Shown here: piece by piece, positions 45,013 through 54,469 of the stretch
Layout of the letters: each line of letters starts with the position of its first letter
How positions within the stretch are numbered: position 1 is the first letter of the stretch
Source of the DNA: JAAYCU01 sp964401335
Lineage (GTDB): Bacteria; Planctomycetota; Phycisphaerae; UBA1845; PWPN01
NCBI GenBank assembly: GCA_964401335.1
Contig: CAYNYK010000011.1
Span: forward strand, 1 to 64,000
Length of the DNA: 64,000 bases
Reading direction: 5' to 3'
The notes under the pieces: generated by a model
Database searches by the model: none
The model's input: the letters and a program-made list of their open reading frames with translations, nothing else
Told to the model about the DNA's origin: nothing
Program-made: the position numbers and the translations under genes

Positions 45013-45981
45013 ATGTTTATCAAACTCTGGGGCATTCTGACCAATAGTTTCACGGAAACCGTCCGCCAGCCGATTTACGGCGTGATGCTCCTGGTAACCA
45101 CCTTCGCTCTGGTCATGAACGTCGGCCTGGCCGGATTTACCCTCGAGGACGACAACAAGCTCCTGAAGGATTTAGGTCTTTCTACGTTACTGGTCAGCGG
45201 TTTGTTTTTGTCCGCCTTCAGCGCCGCCGGCATTTTGTCGAGGGAAATCGAAAATAAAACCGTACTGACCGTGGTCAGTAAACCGGTCAGCCGCCCCCTC
45301 TTCCTTTTAGGCAAATTTTTGGGACTGTCTGGGGCGTTAGCCATAGCTTTCTACCTGTGCGGAATCGTCTTCCTCCTGACCATGCGGCATAAAGTACTTG
45401 AAAGGGCCTCCCAAAACCTTGATATGCCCGTCATCATCTTCGGCCTGTCGGCGATCGCCTTGGCGGTTACCCTGGCGGCTTTCTGTAACTACTTATATGA
45501 CATGCAGTTCGCGTCAACTTCCGTCGCTTTGGCCGTTCCGCTCATGAGTATGGCCATGCTCCTGGTGGCCCTGATCGACCCAGAATGGAAAATTCAGAAA
45601 TTCGGCCAAGACTTCATTGACGGTCAGCTTATAGGAGCCTTGCTCTTGGTTTTTGCCATGATCCTGATACTAACCTCGGTGGCGGTCGCTACCTCGACCC
45701 GGTTGGGACAGGTGATGACCCTGACGGTCTGCACTGCGGTACTGCTGCTCGGGCTGGTTTCCGATGTGATGTTCGGTCAATACCGGGATTCCATATTCGC
45801 CGCCAAGCTGGCCTATTGGGTTTCCCCCAATCTGGCTTTTCTCTGGATCACCGACGCCCTGACCCAGGAAAGCCGTATTACCGCGCATTATGTGGGGCTG
45901 GCCTTCGGTTATGCCATGCTCATCGTGCTGGCCTGGCTGCTGGTCGGCGTGGCCCTGTTCCAGAAACGCGAAGTGGGCTGA
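45013..45981 (+). CDS. ABC-2 type membrane permease
   Basis: A 322-residue membrane protein with six spans (first at about 18-38, MLLVTTFALVMNVGLAGFTL). It carries SREIENKTVLTVVSKPVSRP, the same exporter-permease signature as in the gene at 37281-38666, so both belong to the ABC-2 superfamily. No ATPase gene accompanies it here; it may use the ATPase encoded at 38789 on the other strand. It overlaps the next gene by one base (TGATG), so both are co-translated. Confidence 0.8.
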   Translation: MFIKLWGILTNSFTETVRQPIYGVMLLVTTFALVMNVGLAGFTLEDDNKLLKDLGLSTLLVSGLFLSAFSAAGILSREIENKTVLTVVSKPVSRPLFLLGKFLGLSGALAIAFYLCGIVFLLTMRHKVLERASQNLDMPVIIFGLSAIALAVTLAAFCNYLYDMQFASTSVALAVPLMSMAMLLVALIDPEWKIQKFGQDFIDGQLIGALLLVFAMILILTSVAVATSTRLGQVMTLTVCTAVLLLGLVSDVMFGQYRDSIFAAKLAYWVSPNLAFLWITDALTQESRITAHYVGLAFGYAMLIVLAWLLVGVALFQKREVG

Positions 45982-46904
45982 TGGCAAATAATCCACAAGG
46001 GGGCAAGATTCTTGATCCGGGAGCTTCCGCGAAGCCGCCGGCCCCGCCCCGGTCCGACGAATATGCCGCCACCTGTCTGGTTTGCGGCCGGCATGACTTC
46101 GCCGCTCATTTCGATATCCTGCGTCGCTGCCGACATTGTGGGTTTGTCACCGCCGCCATACCCGATCCGCAAGAGCTTCGCCACCTCTACGAGGGGGACT
46201 ATTTTACGGGGCAGGAGTATGTGGATTACCAATCCGACGAACCCTTCTTTCGCAAGACCTTTGCGCGTCGGCTCCATGCCCTGCGTCGGCGTCGGCCGGC
46301 CGGCCGCCTCCTGGAGATTGGGGCCGCATACGGGTTCTTCGGCGACTTGGCCGCCCGCTATTTCGAGTTCGTCGGTTTCGAGGTCAACCCCGAAGCCGCC
46401 CGCCACGCCCGCGAACACTTCGGCCTGAACGTCTTTACCGACGATTTTCTGGAGATCGATCCCGCCCGGCTGGGCGGATCATTCGACGTGACCGTCATGT
46501 GGGATGTGATCGAACATCTGCCTCGTCCCGACCTTTACCTGCAACGCATCAGGCAGCTTTCCCATCCCGGAAGTTGGCTCTTTCTGACCACCGGTGATAT
46601 CGGCAGCATTCTGGCCCGGCTGCGCGGCCGTCGCTGGCGCATGATTCATCCACCCACCCACCTGCATTATTTCGACCGCCACACGCTCACCCGCCTGCTG
46701 GCCAACCACGGTTTCCGGGTCGTCGAGATTTGCGCCGAAGGCACGGCCCGCAGTATCCATCAGATTCTCTATTCCATCCTCACCCTGCGTCTGAACCGCC
46801 CCGACCTGTATCGCCGTCTCGAAAAAAGAATCCCCTCCACCTGGGCCATCACCCTCAACACTTTTGACATCATCTCCGTCGTCGCCGAAAAAGAGGATAA
46901 GTAA
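45981..46904 (+). CDS. SAM-dependent methyltransferase with N-terminal zinc-finger-like domain
   Basis: A 307-residue protein. Residues of about 33-57 hold two CxxC pairs (CLVCGRHDF, then CRHCGFV), the small zinc-ribbon common before class I methyltransferase domains in surface-polysaccharide clusters. The SAM site is LLEIGAAYGFFGDLA (about 107-121) and the acidic loop is MWDVIEHLPRPD (about 170). A C-terminal alpha/beta segment completes the fold. The acceptor is unknown; sugars or lipids are typical for this subtype. It is co-translated with the upstream permease. Confidence 0.88.
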   Translation: MANNPQGGKILDPGASAKPPAPPRSDEYAATCLVCGRHDFAAHFDILRRCRHCGFVTAAIPDPQELRHLYEGDYFTGQEYVDYQSDEPFFRKTFARRLHALRRRRPAGRLLEIGAAYGFFGDLAARYFEFVGFEVNPEAARHAREHFGLNVFTDDFLEIDPARLGGSFDVTVMWDVIEHLPRPDLYLQRIRQLSHPGSWLFLTTGDIGSILARLRGRRWRMIHPPTHLHYFDRHTLTRLLANHGFRVVEICAEGTARSIHQILYSILTLRLNRPDLYRRLEKRIPSTWAITLNTFDIISVVAEKEDK

Positions 46905-46960
46905 ACCGGGTTTGACCTGCACAAGAAGGGGGGCGGCCTGCGCGTAAAAGGTTCGGACAT

Positions 46961-48997
46961 CTAATCGGAGAAGATCAGCCCTAGATCGTTTGGCGCGGGC
47001 AGTGATTTGCCCTCGGCCGCTGCTGCGCGGGCCGTTTGCAGTTGTTCGAGCAGAGCGTCGTAAGTTTTCACCATGCGGCGATAACGAGCCAGGGTCCAAT
47101 CCAGGGCGTACGGTTTGTTTTCCTGCAGCCAGAGTCTTTCAAACTCATGACCAAGGGCTTCGTGGGCGTCCCGATCTGCTCGCAACATCGCGTGTAATTC
47201 AGCGATCTGTTTTTCATTTTCGGGATATTGAGCCTGGCAGGCTTTCTGATAAGCGGTTACGGTCGCCAGCCCGTTGAGCATGCGTTGTCCAAGCAATTCC
47301 ACGCGACGCGCGGCGTGGAGATAATAATCCAGCCAATCGGCGTTGAACGTCGCTTCCTTCCGACATGCCTCTAGATGTTCGATGGCCGGACGGACTGCGG
47401 CCAGTATCAGTTCCGCCTGTTCCCGCATGATCTCCCGATTATTGGTTTTGATCGGCCCGATATCCGGTGTCCAGAAGCGACTATTTGCGATGCGTTTCAT
47501 ATCGGGCAGCCCCCGGAGCCGGCTCAGCAGGGCAACCGCCTGGCCGAAATGGTCGCCGCTTTCCCCGAAAAGAACCGCTCCGATCCGCCGGTTGAAATCC
47601 TCCGCTTGCGTGGTCGAACCGCTCCAGGCGCATTCCGCACCCCAGGCGAAACCGTACCAGTTGAGCGGGGCCAGGTTTTCGCCGTCGTCGTCCCAGGACG
47701 TGTTCAACATACCCAGGGCGCCGTGCTTGATGCCGTCCCGGACGAAGTGATAAATATTGATCGTCGAGTCACGAAAATCGGGCACGATCAGGCTCCAGCC
47801 GCATACGCCCGGACAGACGAAAAAATCGTGCCCCGATTCGACGAAAGGCAGGATTTCCGGATCGAAATTCATGCGATCTTTATAATTCCAGGCCAGCATA
47901 ATGACATCGTCCGGGATTTCCTTGAGGTTTTCCGGATGGTTACGGATGATGTCTCCCCAGATCATGATGCGTTTGCCGTATTTATTCTTCAGAAGATCGT
48001 GCAACCGGCGGATATGTCGGGCATAGACGCCACCTTCGCCGATCTGGGCGGCCAGTTCCTTGGACGGGCCTTGATTGAATCCCCCCGCCTCGTCGCAACA
48101 GAGATTGAACCACGGAAAGGGCAGCAACGGGACGGTTTCGCTGTACAGATCGTCAAGGAGTTGATAGGTCTCCTCCTTGGCGGGGGATATCATCCATCCC
48201 GTTTCCGCGAGATGCTTGTAGGGTTCAAGGCGGAGAATATGGTCCAGATGAGCCAAGGATTGCTGACTTCCCAGAACATTGACGTTCCATTCCTGGGCAT
48301 ACGCCACCAGCGCTTTAAGTTCGGCGGCGGTCAGCGAGCCGTCTTTCGGGCCGATCAGCGGATGTTTCTCGAACGCGAACTGGTACTCCAGGTAATAGCT
48401 GAACAGATTCATTTTGAAACCCGCGCCCAGGGTTACTTGCCGTTCCAGCGTCTCCAGCTTGGGGCTGGAGCCGCGGGTGATATCATCCTGAAATCCCCGC
48501 CAGGGCAGCACGGGCCAATCTCGGATAGTCAGGGTGGGGATACCGGAACCCCGGCGGTTAGCGCGAATCAGTTGGCAAATACTCTGGGCGCCGTGAAACA
48601 GCCCGGCCGACCCCTTGCCGGCCAGCATGACCATTTCCGGTGTTATCTCCAGCAGGTAATCCTCTTCGCCGGCTTCCGGGCGAAAGGAAAGACTGAGCGC
48701 ACCGACTGATTCGGTCGGGGTCAGACGCAGCGTATGCGCATCTTCACCGGTGATGCGAATCTCCGGCGCTTGCAATCTCGCCCTGACCAGTTCCTCGGCA
48801 ATCAATTCGCCGACCTTTCGAGGACCGGACAGCTCAATGACCAACGGACGATCCAAGCTGAAAACACCGACCTTCAGTTGTATCTCTTTGGGAAAAGGTA
48901 CGAGCCGAAGCTCGCCGGCCGACTCCGCCCGAGCCGGAAGTTCAAGAATCAGACCAAGTATGGCCATGCCGGTGATAATACCTAAATTGTTTTTCAT
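46961..48997 (-). CDS. Glycoside hydrolase family 20-like beta-N-acetylhexosaminidase
   Basis: A 678-residue secreted protein (signal peptide about 1-24). Residues of about 30-150 match the non-catalytic GH20b domain (VPFPKEIQLKVGVFSLDRP), and the barrel begins at about WRGFQDDITRG. The catalytic Asp-Glu appears as LCCDEAGGF, not the usual GGDE, so substrate choice may differ. The C-terminal third is helical, as in GH20-related enzymes from planctomycetes. Expected substrates are terminal N-acetylhexosamines. It is transcribed divergently from the second Nramp-like gene. Confidence 0.75.
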   Translation of the reverse strand: MKNNLGIITGMAILGLILELPARAESAGELRLVPFPKEIQLKVGVFSLDRPLVIELSGPRKVGELIAEELVRARLQAPEIRITGEDAHTLRLTPTESVGALSLSFRPEAGEEDYLLEITPEMVMLAGKGSAGLFHGAQSICQLIRANRRGSGIPTLTIRDWPVLPWRGFQDDITRGSSPKLETLERQVTLGAGFKMNLFSYYLEYQFAFEKHPLIGPKDGSLTAAELKALVAYAQEWNVNVLGSQQSLAHLDHILRLEPYKHLAETGWMISPAKEETYQLLDDLYSETVPLLPFPWFNLCCDEAGGFNQGPSKELAAQIGEGGVYARHIRRLHDLLKNKYGKRIMIWGDIIRNHPENLKEIPDDVIMLAWNYKDRMNFDPEILPFVESGHDFFVCPGVCGWSLIVPDFRDSTINIYHFVRDGIKHGALGMLNTSWDDDGENLAPLNWYGFAWGAECAWSGSTTQAEDFNRRIGAVLFGESGDHFGQAVALLSRLRGLPDMKRIANSRFWTPDIGPIKTNNREIMREQAELILAAVRPAIEHLEACRKEATFNADWLDYYLHAARRVELLGQRMLNGLATVTAYQKACQAQYPENEKQIAELHAMLRADRDAHEALGHEFERLWLQENKPYALDWTLARYRRMVKTYDALLEQLQTARAAAAEGKSLPAPNDLGLIFSD

Positions 48998-49217
48998 AAG
49001 AGGGCCTCCCGAAATACCCGATTGCTTACGTTTCTCTTAAATGATCCTTATCCGCCCGTCAAATACCACCGTGCACGGTGTTGAGCGCGGTTTGGCAAGA
49101 GGCTTCATGCTTCGGGATGCAAGACCGGCTTGCCTTCTGCTTGGCCAGCTTCTCGTTTATGATATCGGCCATCATGAGCGGATGAGCGCGATATGTAGAC
49201 TTGATCGAGGACCAATG

Positions 49218-50543
49218 ATGAGCGATGCGGAAGTGCGAGGCACGACGGCGGTAGCGGTGCGGCGGCCGTGGTGGCGAATGATCGGGCCGGGGCTGATTAC
49301 GGCGTGCGTGGTTTTCGGTCCGGGGAGCCTCGTGGTCAGTTCCAATATCGGGGCCATGTTCGGCTATGATCTGCTCTGGCTGCTGGTTTCGACCGCCATA
49401 CTGATGGCCACCTATATCAGCATGGGGGCTCGGATCGGCGTGGTCGGCCAGGCCACGCCGTGTCAGTTGATCGCCGGTCGTCTGGGCCGGGTAGCGGCGG
49501 CGATCATCGGCATCAATCTCTGCCTGATCTGTGCCTCCTTCCAATTTGCCAACAATCTGGCCATCGTGGCCGCGGTTAAATCGCTCGGGCTGGTCCGCCT
49601 GTTCGCCGATCCCAACACCCTCTCCCCACAGGCGCAGAACCTCTTCAATGCGGTCGTGCTGGTCGTGTTCAACGGCCTGATCATCACCCTGGTTTTCACT
49701 CTTCGGCAAGTTTATCGCGTGCTCGAACGCGCCATGAAGGTGATGGTGGCCGTGATCCTCGTCAGTTTCGCGATCAACCTTATCCTGGTCCAACCAAACC
49801 TGCTGGAGGTATTGGGCGGGTTGTGGCCAAGCCGGCCCGCGGGTATTGAATTTAACCTGCAAAGCAAGGCGTTGATTCTGATTGCGTCTCTGCTGGGCAC
49901 CACGTTTTCGGTGGCCGGGGCTTTTTTTCAGGGCAATCTCGTCCGCGAGCGGGGCTGGACCCTTGCGGATTACAAGAGTGGCATCGGCGATTCATTGACC
50001 GGCGTGGCCGTACTGGGCCTCATCAGCGGACTGATTATGTGTACCAGTGGCACGGTCCTTCGCGGCCAGCAAGCCAATGACATCGGTGTCCTGGCGACTC
50101 AACTCCAGCCGTTGCTCGGAACGGCCGCCCATCTGATTTTTTGTGTCGGCCTCTTCGCCGTGGCGATGAATCCTTTCGTGATCAACGCGATGATCGGCGG
50201 GGCGGCGTTGGCGGACGGGCTGGGCAAGGCCCCGCGGCTCAGTGACCCCTGGCCGCGTCGTTTTGCCGTGATGGTCATGCTCATCGGCATGGGAGTAGCC
50301 ATGATCATCACCTATACTTCGATCAAGGTGGTGGATGCCATCATTTTCGGGCAGGCCCTGACCGTGCTGGGTAATCCGCTGATGGCCGCCGCCATGATCT
50401 GGCTGGCCAACCGGCGGGACATCATGGGTGAGCGGCGTAATGGGTGGGGCATGAACCTGCTGGCCGGCGCAGGCTTTCTCGTGGTATTGGCCACCGCGAT
50501 CATGATGTTGCTGCGGATCGTCAGCCGGTTCTCCACCGTGTAA
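49218..50543 (+). CDS. Nramp-family-like permease lacking the canonical metal motifs (second)
   Basis: A 441-residue membrane protein with about eleven spans in the Nramp order (GPGLITACVVFGPGSLVVSS, then GAMFGYDLLWLL). The TM1 DPGN is GPGS and TM6 (TFSVAGAFFQGNLV) has no MPH, as in the gene at 11067-12407. The two proteins are not close copies. GAGG seven bases ahead of the ATG at 49218 fixes the start; an ATG three bases earlier is equivalent. Probable substrate differs from manganese or iron. Confidence 0.75.
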   Translation: MSDAEVRGTTAVAVRRPWWRMIGPGLITACVVFGPGSLVVSSNIGAMFGYDLLWLLVSTAILMATYISMGARIGVVGQATPCQLIAGRLGRVAAAIIGINLCLICASFQFANNLAIVAAVKSLGLVRLFADPNTLSPQAQNLFNAVVLVVFNGLIITLVFTLRQVYRVLERAMKVMVAVILVSFAINLILVQPNLLEVLGGLWPSRPAGIEFNLQSKALILIASLLGTTFSVAGAFFQGNLVRERGWTLADYKSGIGDSLTGVAVLGLISGLIMCTSGTVLRGQQANDIGVLATQLQPLLGTAAHLIFCVGLFAVAMNPFVINAMIGGAALADGLGKAPRLSDPWPRRFAVMVMLIGMGVAMIITYTSIKVVDAIIFGQALTVLGNPLMAAAMIWLANRRDIMGERRNGWGMNLLAGAGFLVVLATAIMMLLRIVSRFSTV

Positions 50544-50556
50544 AGGGACGCGAGCC

Positions 50557-51642
50557 TTACGTATTGGATTGGCTCAAGAGGGGGATCGCAAAACGCTGCT
50601 CGATACCCGTACCGCTGACGTATTCCTCGGCCGTCGGGTGCGCGGCGTCGGTAAAGCCTTCCGGGTAGCGCGGTTTTCCGTGAAGATTCGTGTTGGGTGT
50701 AACCAGATCCTCGACGACCTGAATCATTTGCACTTCGATGCGATTCCGATAGACGACGTAACGAGCATAGTGACACGGGTAGGAGGCCGTTCCCGATGGG
50801 CAGACATGGTAAATTCCATCCTTCTCGACGGCGCCGGTCAGGTGTAGATGGCCGCAGATCACCGCAACGACCGTCTGGTTGTGGGCGCGCACGATGTCCC
50901 AGGTACCGCTTCCGATCATCTGGTAAGTAGGAAACCCGAAACTCTTTTTCAGGATCGGTTCTTCACGCAGGCAGACCAGCGGGATATGACACGCGACGAT
51001 TTTCGGCAATTTGGGATGCCGGTCCAGGGCCTCGGCCAGCCATTGGTTGCGCTTCGGGGTGACCTCCGCTACCAGTTTATGAAAGCTTGAATTGCCCGGA
51101 TAGGCGTCCACGCTACCGATGCCGTTGGCGTTATTAAGGCAAACGAAGTGGACCCCCTTATGCACGAAATCGTAGTTCACGCGGTCCTTGCCGAAGACCT
51201 GTTCGTAAGGCCCCTGATAATCGGGATCGCTCTCGCGTTGGACGACTTCGTGATTACCGATGACCGTGTAGTAAGGGCAACGCAGAGCGGCGAGCGTTTC
51301 CTTCGCGAACAGGCACTGAGGCAGCAACAACTCCAATTCCCCACCATGAATGATGTCACCGGTCAGGATGACGAAATCGGGCATAGGAAAGGCTTCTTCC
51401 GTATTGATCGTTTCAATGATGTGATGAACTTTCGGCGTGGTTTTCGAGTAGCCGCCCTTATCCCCCGGTCTCATCAAATGTGTGTCGTTGAGCTGCACGA
51501 ACGAGAAGAGCGCCCTGTCCTCGTTTTTTTTCAGATGACTGCAACTGGCCAAACCGGAGACGGTTACTCCTCCCACGGTCCATGCGGCGTATTTCAGGAC
51601 ATCCCGCCGCCGAAGACGGTCATTGGGCCGGGTATGGCGCAT
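50557..51642 (-). CDS. Tat-exported calcineurin-like metallophosphoesterase
   Basis: A 361-residue enzyme with a twin-arginine signal (RRRDVLKYAAWTVGG) followed by a Cys (LASCS, about residue 34) that could be a lipoprotein site. The metal motifs are complete: LNDTHL, LTGDIIHGG, IGNHEV, ACHIPL and CGHLHL. The ATG at 51642 has GAGGAG six bases upstream. It is shorter than, and unlike, the lipoprotein phosphoesterase at 1285-3039. It runs convergent with the Nramp-like gene, with a 13-base gap. Confidence 0.87.
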   Translation of the reverse strand: MRHTRPNDRLRRRDVLKYAAWTVGGVTVSGLASCSHLKKNEDRALFSFVQLNDTHLMRPGDKGGYSKTTPKVHHIIETINTEEAFPMPDFVILTGDIIHGGELELLLPQCLFAKETLAALRCPYYTVIGNHEVVQRESDPDYQGPYEQVFGKDRVNYDFVHKGVHFVCLNNANGIGSVDAYPGNSSFHKLVAEVTPKRNQWLAEALDRHPKLPKIVACHIPLVCLREEPILKKSFGFPTYQMIGSGTWDIVRAHNQTVVAVICGHLHLTGAVEKDGIYHVCPSGTASYPCHYARYVVYRNRIEVQMIQVVEDLVTPNTNLHGKPRYPEGFTDAAHPTAEEYVSGTGIEQRFAIPLLSQSNT

Positions 51643-51860
51643 GATCCACTCCTCACTGGATTGAAGGACTCGGCGCACGAGCGCTGCTCAATCCATATCA
51701 TCATAAACGAACACGGAGGATCAACAAGTGTTTTTCAGAAGAAGACAACCGGGATGTTGCCAAAGTTTTTGGCCGAGGGATATGTTGAATCTGTCCGTTC
51801 AGGAATTCTCGCCGCTTGCGGAGGAATATATCGCATGAAGGGGCGGCAAGGGGCGGTGGT

Positions 51861-52379
51861 TCAGCCCTTAAACTGCGCTTCCAACTGGGCCAGTTGCTTC
51901 TTGTTCGCGATCCGGTCCGTGGCGTCCATACGATCGATGATCAGTCGGCCGTCGAGGTGATCGTTTTCATGCTGCCAGATACGGGCGAGCAAATCCTCGC
52001 CTTCCCGCTCGAAAGGTTCGCCATGGACGTTTACCGCCCGAATCCGACATTTGCGGGCCCGGTGGATCATCGCATGGATCTCCGGCAGCGACAGGCAGCC
52101 TTCCTCCGCCTCCACCGTCCCGACGAGATCGAGCAGTTCGGGGTTGATATAGACTTGGTCATCTTCCGGTCGGCCGGTCGGGTTGCATACGAAAATTTGC
52201 CGACAAACGCCCACTTGCGGGCCGGCCAGCCCCACCCCGTTGCCTGCCTTCATGATCCGCAACATGCGTTCGGCCAAGGCCGCCACCGAATCGTCAAACT
52301 CCTCGATCGGCGCGCACGCCGTTCGTAAACGCGGATCAGGATAACAGACAATCCGTTCGGGCAATTCACTCACCAGCAT
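51861..52379 (-). CDS. def: Peptide deformylase
   Basis: A 172-residue enzyme that removes the formyl group from the N-terminal methionine of new proteins. All three motifs are present: GNGVGLAGPQVG, EEGCLSLP (metal Cys) and QHENDHLDG (about residue 135). GLAGPQ replaces the common GLAAPQ. The ATG at 52379 follows AGGTGA; an upstream ATG would add 14 residues and is less likely. It is divergent from the TPR gene. Confidence 0.93.
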   Translation of the reverse strand: MLVSELPERIVCYPDPRLRTACAPIEEFDDSVAALAERMLRIMKAGNGVGLAGPQVGVCRQIFVCNPTGRPEDDQVYINPELLDLVGTVEAEEGCLSLPEIHAMIHRARKCRIRAVNVHGEPFEREGEDLLARIWQHENDHLDGRLIIDRMDATDRIANKKQLAQLEAQFKG

Positions 52380-52687
52380 CTTCCGTTCACCTGACAAACG
52401 GCCCGTGCCGGTCGCAACCATGCGGGCCTGTCGTATAAATTACCATCTTATTGTAGGCCAAGGCTCGGTCCAGAGCCACTTGACCCTTATCGACCGTTTG
52501 TTACGATCAGGGATAGTAACCGCCGTACATGCACCCCTGCTGGAAGGGGTCGTGCCGCGCGAAGCAACTTGAAACGGGGAGTCCCGGCCCGGGGACCGGC
52601 TTTCCCTATCGGTCGCCGACCTTATGGGGACGCGTCCATGACCAATGAAGCCTTTGATCCGCGGGTTTTACCGGACCAGAGATCCTA
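52380..52687. other. Divergent intergenic region between def and the TPR gene
   Basis: A 308-base spacer with a plus-strand promoter candidate (separate entry) and GC-rich segments with short inverted repeats (GGCTC-GAGCC near 52462; CCGGCCCGGGGACCGG near 52583). The 3' half might form a structured leader, but I see no known riboswitch and no gene. Confidence 0.4.
52480..52507 (+). promoter_or_regulatory. Sigma-70-like promoter for the TPR-rpsT operon
   Basis: TTGACC (52480-52485), a 16-base spacer and TACGAT (52502-52507), about 180 bases before the TPR gene start. Matches are 5/6 and 4/6. Confidence 0.4.
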
Positions 52688-54157
52688 ATGCTCAGAAAGT
52701 CAGAGAAATCCGACAACGACGAACCATTCGTTCCACCGACCTTTACTGACGAGGAGATCGGCAAAGCCCGTCAATGCTTCAAGCGGGCCAAGGAGCTGGC
52801 CGAGGTTAAAAACTACGATTACGCGATTGAGTGGTACATCAACGGCCTGAATTTCTGGCCCGAGGCCGTCGAGGAAGGTCATAAACCCTGCCGGGCCGCC
52901 GCCCTGTTTCGCGGTGGGAAAAAGCCCTCATTTGGCGATCAGCGTAAATACAAGCTGAACGTCAAGGACCCCAAGACGGCCATGCTTAACGCGGAAATGC
53001 TTCTGGCCATGGCCCCGCAAAACCTTTCCTACATGGAGGCCATGTTCAAGAGCGCGGCCAAGGCCGACTATACCGCCACGGTCATGTGGATCGGCGAGAT
53101 TTTTTACGAAGCCGCCTGCCGCGAGGACAAACCCAACGTCGCCCGCTTCGAGGTCATGCGCAACGTATACGAGGACCTCAGCGACCGCGTGGCCGACGTT
53201 CAGCCTGATCTGGGCATCAAATACCTGGAGCGGGCCGTCGAGGCCCTCGCTCGAATCAGCGACCTCAAACCGCGTGATATGAGCGCGTCCACCGATCTGC
53301 GCGACGTAACCGGCAAGCTGACCATCCTCAAGGGGAAATATTCCTCGGCCAGTTCCTTCCGCGATTCCATCCACGACGCCGAGGCCCAGTCGGAAATCCA
53401 CGACAAGGAGCGGATCGTGCAATCCGACGACCGCCTCGATCAGCTCATCGCCACGGCCAAAGCCCGTTACGAGGCCGACCCCACCAAAGCGGCAACCATC
53501 AACGAATTGGTCGATCTGCTTTGCCGGCGGGAACGCGAAGAGGATGAAAACAAGGCCATCAGCCTGCTGATCAAGGCCTACCAGGACACCAAGGAATACC
53601 GCTATAAGTCCCGGGCCGACGACATCCGCATGAAACAGCTTAATCGCCAGCTACGCCTCAAACAGGACGCCGGCGACCTCGAGGCGGCCAAGGAGCAATT
53701 CAAGGAAAAACTACGCTACGAGTTGAAAGTCTTCAAAGACCGGCTCCGCCATTATCCCTCGGACATGCGTTTGCGGTATGAGTACGGACGCCGGCTCTTC
53801 CAGGCCAAGCATTACGATGAGGCCATCCCTATCCTCCAGGAAGCTCGGAGTGACCCCAAGACCCGCATTTTTTGTAGTCTTTACATCGGACAGTGCTTCT
53901 ACAAGAAAGGGTATTACGATCAGGCCATCGAGACCTTCCTGGAGGCCATAAAAAACCACGAAATTCCCGACGATGAGCTGGGCCGGCAATTACACTACTG
54001 GCTCGGTCGGGCCTACGAGGAAGACGGCCAGGCGGACAACGCCTTGAAAATCTACGGCCAGCTCATACAATGGGATTATAACTACGGTAAGGGAGATGTT
54101 CGGAAACGGATCGACGATCTCCGGAAACAGAAGAAGAAAGAAAACGATCCCGACTAG
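52688..54157 (+). CDS. Tetratricopeptide-repeat protein
   Basis: A 489-residue cytoplasmic protein with no signal peptide. An N-terminal helical repeat (ARQCFKRAKELAEVKNYDYA, IEWYINGLNFWPEA) and C-terminal TPR units (AKHYDEAIPILQEAR, KKGYYDQAIETFLEAI, GQADNALKIYGQLI) surround a charged, coiled middle section. It is encoded 27 bases before rpsT on the same strand, so it shares transcription with ribosomal protein S20. The function is unknown; TPR arrays usually bind other proteins. Confidence 0.8.
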   Translation: MLRKSEKSDNDEPFVPPTFTDEEIGKARQCFKRAKELAEVKNYDYAIEWYINGLNFWPEAVEEGHKPCRAAALFRGGKKPSFGDQRKYKLNVKDPKTAMLNAEMLLAMAPQNLSYMEAMFKSAAKADYTATVMWIGEIFYEAACREDKPNVARFEVMRNVYEDLSDRVADVQPDLGIKYLERAVEALARISDLKPRDMSASTDLRDVTGKLTILKGKYSSASSFRDSIHDAEAQSEIHDKERIVQSDDRLDQLIATAKARYEADPTKAATINELVDLLCRREREEDENKAISLLIKAYQDTKEYRYKSRADDIRMKQLNRQLRLKQDAGDLEAAKEQFKEKLRYELKVFKDRLRHYPSDMRLRYEYGRRLFQAKHYDEAIPILQEARSDPKTRIFCSLYIGQCFYKKGYYDQAIETFLEAIKNHEIPDDELGRQLHYWLGRAYEEDGQADNALKIYGQLIQWDYNYGKGDVRKRIDDLRKQKKKENDPD

Positions 54158-54184
54158 TCGGAAAAACCCTGAGGAGAACTTTTC

Positions 54185-54457
54185 GTGGCCCATTCAATTT
54201 CCGCCAAGAAGCGGATGCGTCAGAACGTCAAGGCCCGTGCTCGCAACCGGGCCCGGAAGAAAATCGTCAAGGAGACGGTACGCGATTTCATGCAAGTCGC
54301 CGGCACCGGCGATCAGGCTAAGGCCGCCGATGCCCTGAAATCAGCCGTCAAGAGGATCGACAAGGTCGCCGCCAAAGGTGCGATTCACAAAAACACCGCA
54401 GCCCGGCGAAAATCACGGCTGCAGAAAAAGCTCAACGCCCTGAAAGCCAAGGTCTGA
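54185..54457 (+). CDS. rpsT: 30S ribosomal protein S20
   Basis: A 90-residue basic protein with the S20 pattern (SAKKRMRQNVKARARNRARK at the start, then HKNTAARRKSRLQKKLNAL). It binds 16S rRNA early in 30S assembly. The start is a GTG with GGAG about ten bases upstream, decided by the conserved N-terminus. S20 genes often use a non-ATG start in autoregulation, so GTG is unsurprising. Confidence 0.95.
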   Translation: MAHSISAKKRMRQNVKARARNRARKKIVKETVRDFMQVAGTGDQAKAADALKSAVKRIDKVAAKGAIHKNTAARRKSRLQKKLNALKAKV

Positions 54458-54469
54458 TCGGGCCTTACC

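Noticed and set aside
44742..45053. A 103-codon minus-strand frame in the divergent spacer
   Set aside because: It overlaps the start of the plus-strand permease and has no motif or ribosome-binding site.
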